Source: an uncultured Planctomycetaceae bacterium
Lineage (GTDB): Bacteria > Planctomycetota > Planctomycetia > Pirellulales > UBA1268
Direction of reading: 5' to 3'
Assembly (NCBI GenBank): GCA_903885855.1
Contig: CAISKG010000141.1
Span: forward strand, 1 to 9,218
DNA: 9,218 bases
The position numbers and the translations under genes were made by a program. The notes beneath the pieces were generated by a model. It searched no databases and was not told the DNA's origin. It was given only the letters and a program-made list of their open reading frames with translations. The first letter of the stretch is position 1; every line of letters begins with the position of its first letter. Positions 7,022-9,218 of this stretch are shown one piece after another.

Positions 7022-7693
7022 TCAGTCGGGAAACACGACGTCGACGGCGGTCACGCCGGGCGTGTCGCGGAGGGTGGCCACCAGCCCCTCGCCACCGTCG
7101 GCGGCGCGCAGCCGGCCCGACCACACCTGCTCCACGAGCGTGCCCTTCTTCACCGTCTCGATGCGGCGCTGGCGGCAGCCGTCGAGGTGGCGCTCGAGGG
7201 CCGCCCGGACGGCGCCGGGGGGGGTGGAGCCGTCGGTGCGCACCACGACGCGGCAGCGCGACGGCCCCGCGGCCCGGCGCGACTCCGCCCCCGCGAAGGC
7301 CCAGGCCACCGCGCCGGCGATCGGCAGGCCCATCACCGGCACCCAGATGAAGCCCGCGCCGACGGCCAGCCCCACCGCCACCGCCAGGATCACGAAGGCG
7401 GTGTCGCGCGGATCCTCCACCACGCTGCGGAACCGCACGATGGCCAGCGCCCCGACGAGGCTGAAGGCGCGGGCCGCGTTGTCGCCGATGGCCAGCGTGA
7501 TCATGGCGATGACCACGGCCAGCAGGAGGAGGGTCTGGGAGAGGTCGCCGACGGCGGCCGGGCGCCGGCGCGTGGCCCGGTAGATCGCCGCCACGACGGC
7601 GCCCACGGCCAGCGCCGCGAGCAAGCGCACGAGGATGATCGGCCAGCGCAGTTCCGCGTCGCTGGGGAAGGCACCGGCGAGCCAATCGGGCAT
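7022..7693 (-). CDS. DUF4956 family membrane protein
   Basis: The 223-residue product starts at ATG 7693. Seen: hydrophobic segments at about 17-38, 52-69 and 97-135 (the last long enough for two helices) indicate an integral inner-membrane protein with about four helices. The family signature spans 70-101: GDNAARAFSLVGALAIVRFR, then EDPRDTAFV. A soluble C-terminal part (about 146-223) alternates predicted strands and helices and ends TPGVTAVDVVFPD; its look is ACT/ferredoxin-like, somewhat like the tail of MgtC proteins (inference). Known: DUF4956 has no settled biochemical role. It is often encoded beside CotH kinase and VTC-type polyphosphate polymerase genes. Here it follows the CotH gene after 30 nt on the same strand, so the two are probably co-transcribed. 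Its 3' end meets the convergent DUF1501 gene. Confidence 0.88.
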   Translation of the reverse strand: MPDWLAGAFPSDAELRWPIILVRLLAALAVGAVVAAIYRATRRRPAAVGDLSQTLLLLAVVIAMITLAIGDNAARAFSLVGALAIVRFRSVVEDPRDTAFVILAVAVGLAVGAGFIWVPVMGLPIAGAVAWAFAGAESRRAAGPSRCRVVVRTDGSTPPGAVRAALERHLDGCRQRRIETVKKGTLVEQVWSGRLRAADGGEGLVATLRDTPGVTAVDVVFPD

Positions 7694-7723
7694 GGGGGGA
7701 TCCGTGGTGGGGCCGCAGCGCCG

Positions 7724-9218
7724 TCAGTGATCGGCGCGGGCGGGGGCGTCGTCGAGGAGGAAGGTACGGCGGCGCTCGATGAAGTCGCGCAGGCTCCCGG
7801 GGCCCCCTTCGGGGTCGGTGGCCTTCTCGAAGGCCTCGGTCGAGGCGAGCTTGCGGGTGTCGTCGCGCACCGCGTCAACGATGAGGGCCCGGCAGCGGGC
7901 GATGACCGGGCCGATCGATTCCCAGGCGAGCTGGTCGCGGGCGATCGCGCGCACGTTGTCGAGGTAGCGGTCGCGGAGGGGGGGCACGTTGAGGAGGCCG
8001 CTGCGGAGCGGCTTGCCGCCGTCATCGAGGCCGATGAGCGGGTCGAGATCGGGGCCGCCATGCCCCGGTCCGCCGAAGCCAGCTCCGCCGAATGGGGGCG
8101 CACCGGGAGGCGCACCGGGCGGCGCACCGGGCGGCGCACCACCGGGAGGCCCTGGGGGTGGGCCGCCCGGCGGACCGAAGCCCGGGCCGCCCCGGCCGCC
8201 GGGAGGGCCGCCGGCGATGAAGCACTCGTTCATGTCGTGGGGGATGACGTGGAACACGCCGTGCGCGTCCTCGAAGAGGGTGTAGTCGCTCGCCCGCGTC
8301 CAGTAGCCGTCGCTGTTGACCAGCGCCACGTCGAGGGCCAGGAACCACAGCACCTCGTCGACGTCGAGCACCGGGCGGATCCGTTCCTCGAGTTTGCCCA
8401 CCGGCGTCTCCTCGAAGATCCGGCACAGCGCGATCAGGTCCTTCCAGGCCTCGGGGCGGTCCTTCGTCTTGATCTCGAAGATGCTCCGGTAGGCCTCGGC
8501 GTCGTCGCCGAAGTACTCGAGTCCCCCGCGGCCGCCGGGCCGCCCCTTCACCTTCCAGCGGCTCCCCTTGGAGTCGCCGTACCGGGAGCGGAGGAAGTCC
8601 TTGTTGGCCTGCTCGACGTTGACGTACACGCCCCAGGACTCGCCGTTGATCACCACGCGGACGAAGTTCGCCTTGGGGACGGGGAGGTGGGGGGCGGCGA
8701 TGTGGGAGTAGAGCACGCTGCTCATCAGGCTCGGGTCGCCGTTGGCGTTGAGCAGATTGAGCGTGCGGTAGCCGAGGAGGTCGGCGTCGGGGTCGGCATG
8801 GTCGACGGCGATGTTGAGCGAGCGCTTGAAGCCGGCGGGCACCATGAAGTAGCTCGACGCGCCGCGGAAGTGGACGCCGACGCCGTCGATCGACCGGCCG
8901 TCGACGGTGAGCCGGGCAGGCACCTCGACGTCGGTGTCGTTGAAGTCGGCGAGTTCCTGCTCCCAGTCATCCCCCTCGAACTCGAGGAACAGCGTCCGCA
9001 GCACGCCGAGGTCGTAGAGATCGGCGTCGCCGTGGTGCTCCACCTCGTCGGGCGCCACACGCGGCCCCGGCACGGCCGGGGCGCGCTCGCGGCCCGGTCC
9101 TCCGCCGGGTGGTCCTCCGCCTGGTGGTCCTCCGCCGAATGGTCCTCCGCCGGGAGGGCCTCCGCGGCCCGGCCCGCCGCCGCGACCGCCGCGCGCCGGC
9201 CGCTCGCTGTGCGCCGCC
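7724..9218 (-). CDS. CotH kinase family protein, N-terminus beyond the window
   Basis: About 497 residues are visible; the frame stays open to the right edge with no start codon before GTG 9073, so the true start and any signal peptide lie outside. Seen in order: a Gly/Pro-rich stretch (GGGPPGGGP repeats, 9096-9155); a CotH start, DLYDLGVLRTLFLEFE; VGVHFRGASSYFMVPAGFKR, a likely nucleotide-binding segment; LNLLNANGDPSLMSSVLYSH; NGESWGVYVNVEQANKDF; NSDGYW (Asp codon 8311-8309); and PHDMNECF (Asp codon 8236-8234). Right after it comes a second Gly/Pro/Ala tract, then a helical C-terminal region. Known: B. subtilis CotH is an atypical protein kinase for spore-coat proteins, with D228 and D251 needed for activity; the two Asp here probably correspond. 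Planctomycetes form no endospores, so the substrate is unknown. The downstream DUF4956 gene starts 30 nt after the stop, which suggests an operon. Confidence 0.93.
   Translation of the reverse strand, partial: AAHSERPARGGRGGGPGRGGPPGGGPFGGGPPGGGPPGGGPGRERAPAVPGPRVAPDEVEHHGDADLYDLGVLRTLFLEFEGDDWEQELADFNDTDVEVPARLTVDGRSIDGVGVHFRGASSYFMVPAGFKRSLNIAVDHADPDADLLGYRTLNLLNANGDPSLMSSVLYSHIAAPHLPVPKANFVRVVINGESWGVYVNVEQANKDFLRSRYGDSKGSRWKVKGRPGGRGGLEYFGDDAEAYRSIFEIKTKDRPEAWKDLIALCRIFEETPVGKLEERIRPVLDVDEVLWFLALDVALVNSDGYWTRASDYTLFEDAHGVFHVIPHDMNECFIAGGPPGGRGGPGFGPPGGPPPGPPGGAPPGAPPGAPPGAPPFGGAGFGGPGHGGPDLDPLIGLDDGGKPLRSGLLNVPPLRDRYLDNVRAIARDQLAWESIGPVIARCRALIVDAVRDDTRKLASTEAFEKATDPEGGPGSLRDFIERRRTFLLDDAPARADH
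8097..8144 (-). repeat. 12-nt tandem repeat inside the CotH gene
   Basis: On the plus strand the unit GGCGCACCGGGC is repeated at 8097-8108 (last base A), 8109-8120 and 8121-8132, with a diverged fourth copy at 8133-8144. It encodes Gly-Ala-Pro-Pro units in a longer Gly/Pro/Ala-rich tract. The reading frame is kept because the unit is a multiple of three. The near-identical copies suggest recent slippage-type expansion. Confidence 0.85.
9096..9155 (-). repeat. 15-nt tandem repeat in the N-terminal part of the CotH gene
   Basis: Four consecutive 15-nt units begin GGTCCTCCGCC on the plus strand, at 9096-9110, 9111-9125, 9126-9140 and 9141-9155, differing only in the last four bases. A degenerate fifth copy follows at 9156-9170. 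They encode GGGPP-like pentapeptides (one copy has Phe in place of the last Pro) ahead of the kinase-like domain. The stretch is probably a flexible linker between an unseen signal or anchor and the catalytic domain. Confidence 0.88.

Noticed and set aside
5664..7583. A 639-codon plus-strand frame spanning the second DUF1501 gene and the DUF4956 gene.
   Set aside because: It reads through two recognised genes in the wrong frame or strand and is Arg-rich without motifs.
8097..8144. A CRISPR-like or mobile repeat array.
   Set aside because: The units are contiguous 12-nt copies without spacers, in frame within a coding gene, and encode Gly-Ala-Pro-Pro; this is a protein low-complexity tract.

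Overview
The window is very GC-rich DNA whose gene content points to a member of the Planctomycetota. The main reason is an adjacent pair made of a PSD1/DUF1549-type cytochrome c protein and a DUF1501 protein, a signature combination of that phylum. A second, unlinked DUF1501 gene, a planctomycete-style CotH kinase with glycine/proline-rich tracts, and a DUF4956 membrane protein fit the same picture. The genus cannot be placed from the sequence alone. Because stops are rare at this base composition, every frame holds long open frames. I kept only frames with recognisable family motifs.

Layout. (1) 1-4227, minus strand: a PSD1 protein (1345-4227) followed 19 nt later by a DUF1501 protein (start 1325, running off the left edge). 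The DUF1501 gene carries an apparent single-base deletion near 265-266, after which the conserved family sequence resumes in another frame. (2) 4228-4365: a short gap with two GC-rich stem-loops, one well placed to end the next gene. (3) 4366-5400, minus: an L-asparaginase of the Rhizobium etli ReAV class with its whole predicted catalytic and zinc-binding set. (4) 5401-5574: a divergent intergenic region. (5) 5575-6957, plus: a second Tat-exported DUF1501 protein without a PSD1 partner. (6) 6958-7021: a convergent junction with a perfect 11-bp inverted repeat. (7) 7022-9218, minus: an apparent operon of a CotH kinase-like protein (N-terminus beyond the right edge) and a DUF4956 membrane protein 30 nt downstream.

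How the genes may work together. PSD1 and DUF1501 are a recurrent exported or envelope pair of unknown biochemical function: a c-type cytochrome module plus a protein of the alkaline phosphatase-like clan. CotH and DUF4956 recur together, commonly with a VTC-type polyphosphate polymerase, so the missing partner may lie just right of the window. The asparaginase looks like a stand-alone metabolic gene. I found no tRNA, rRNA, CRISPR array, insertion sequence or prophage gene. I see no clearly new system. The items most worth a second look are the frameshift in the first DUF1501 gene, the CotH-DUF4956 pair, and the low-complexity insert placed right after a catalytic motif of CotH.
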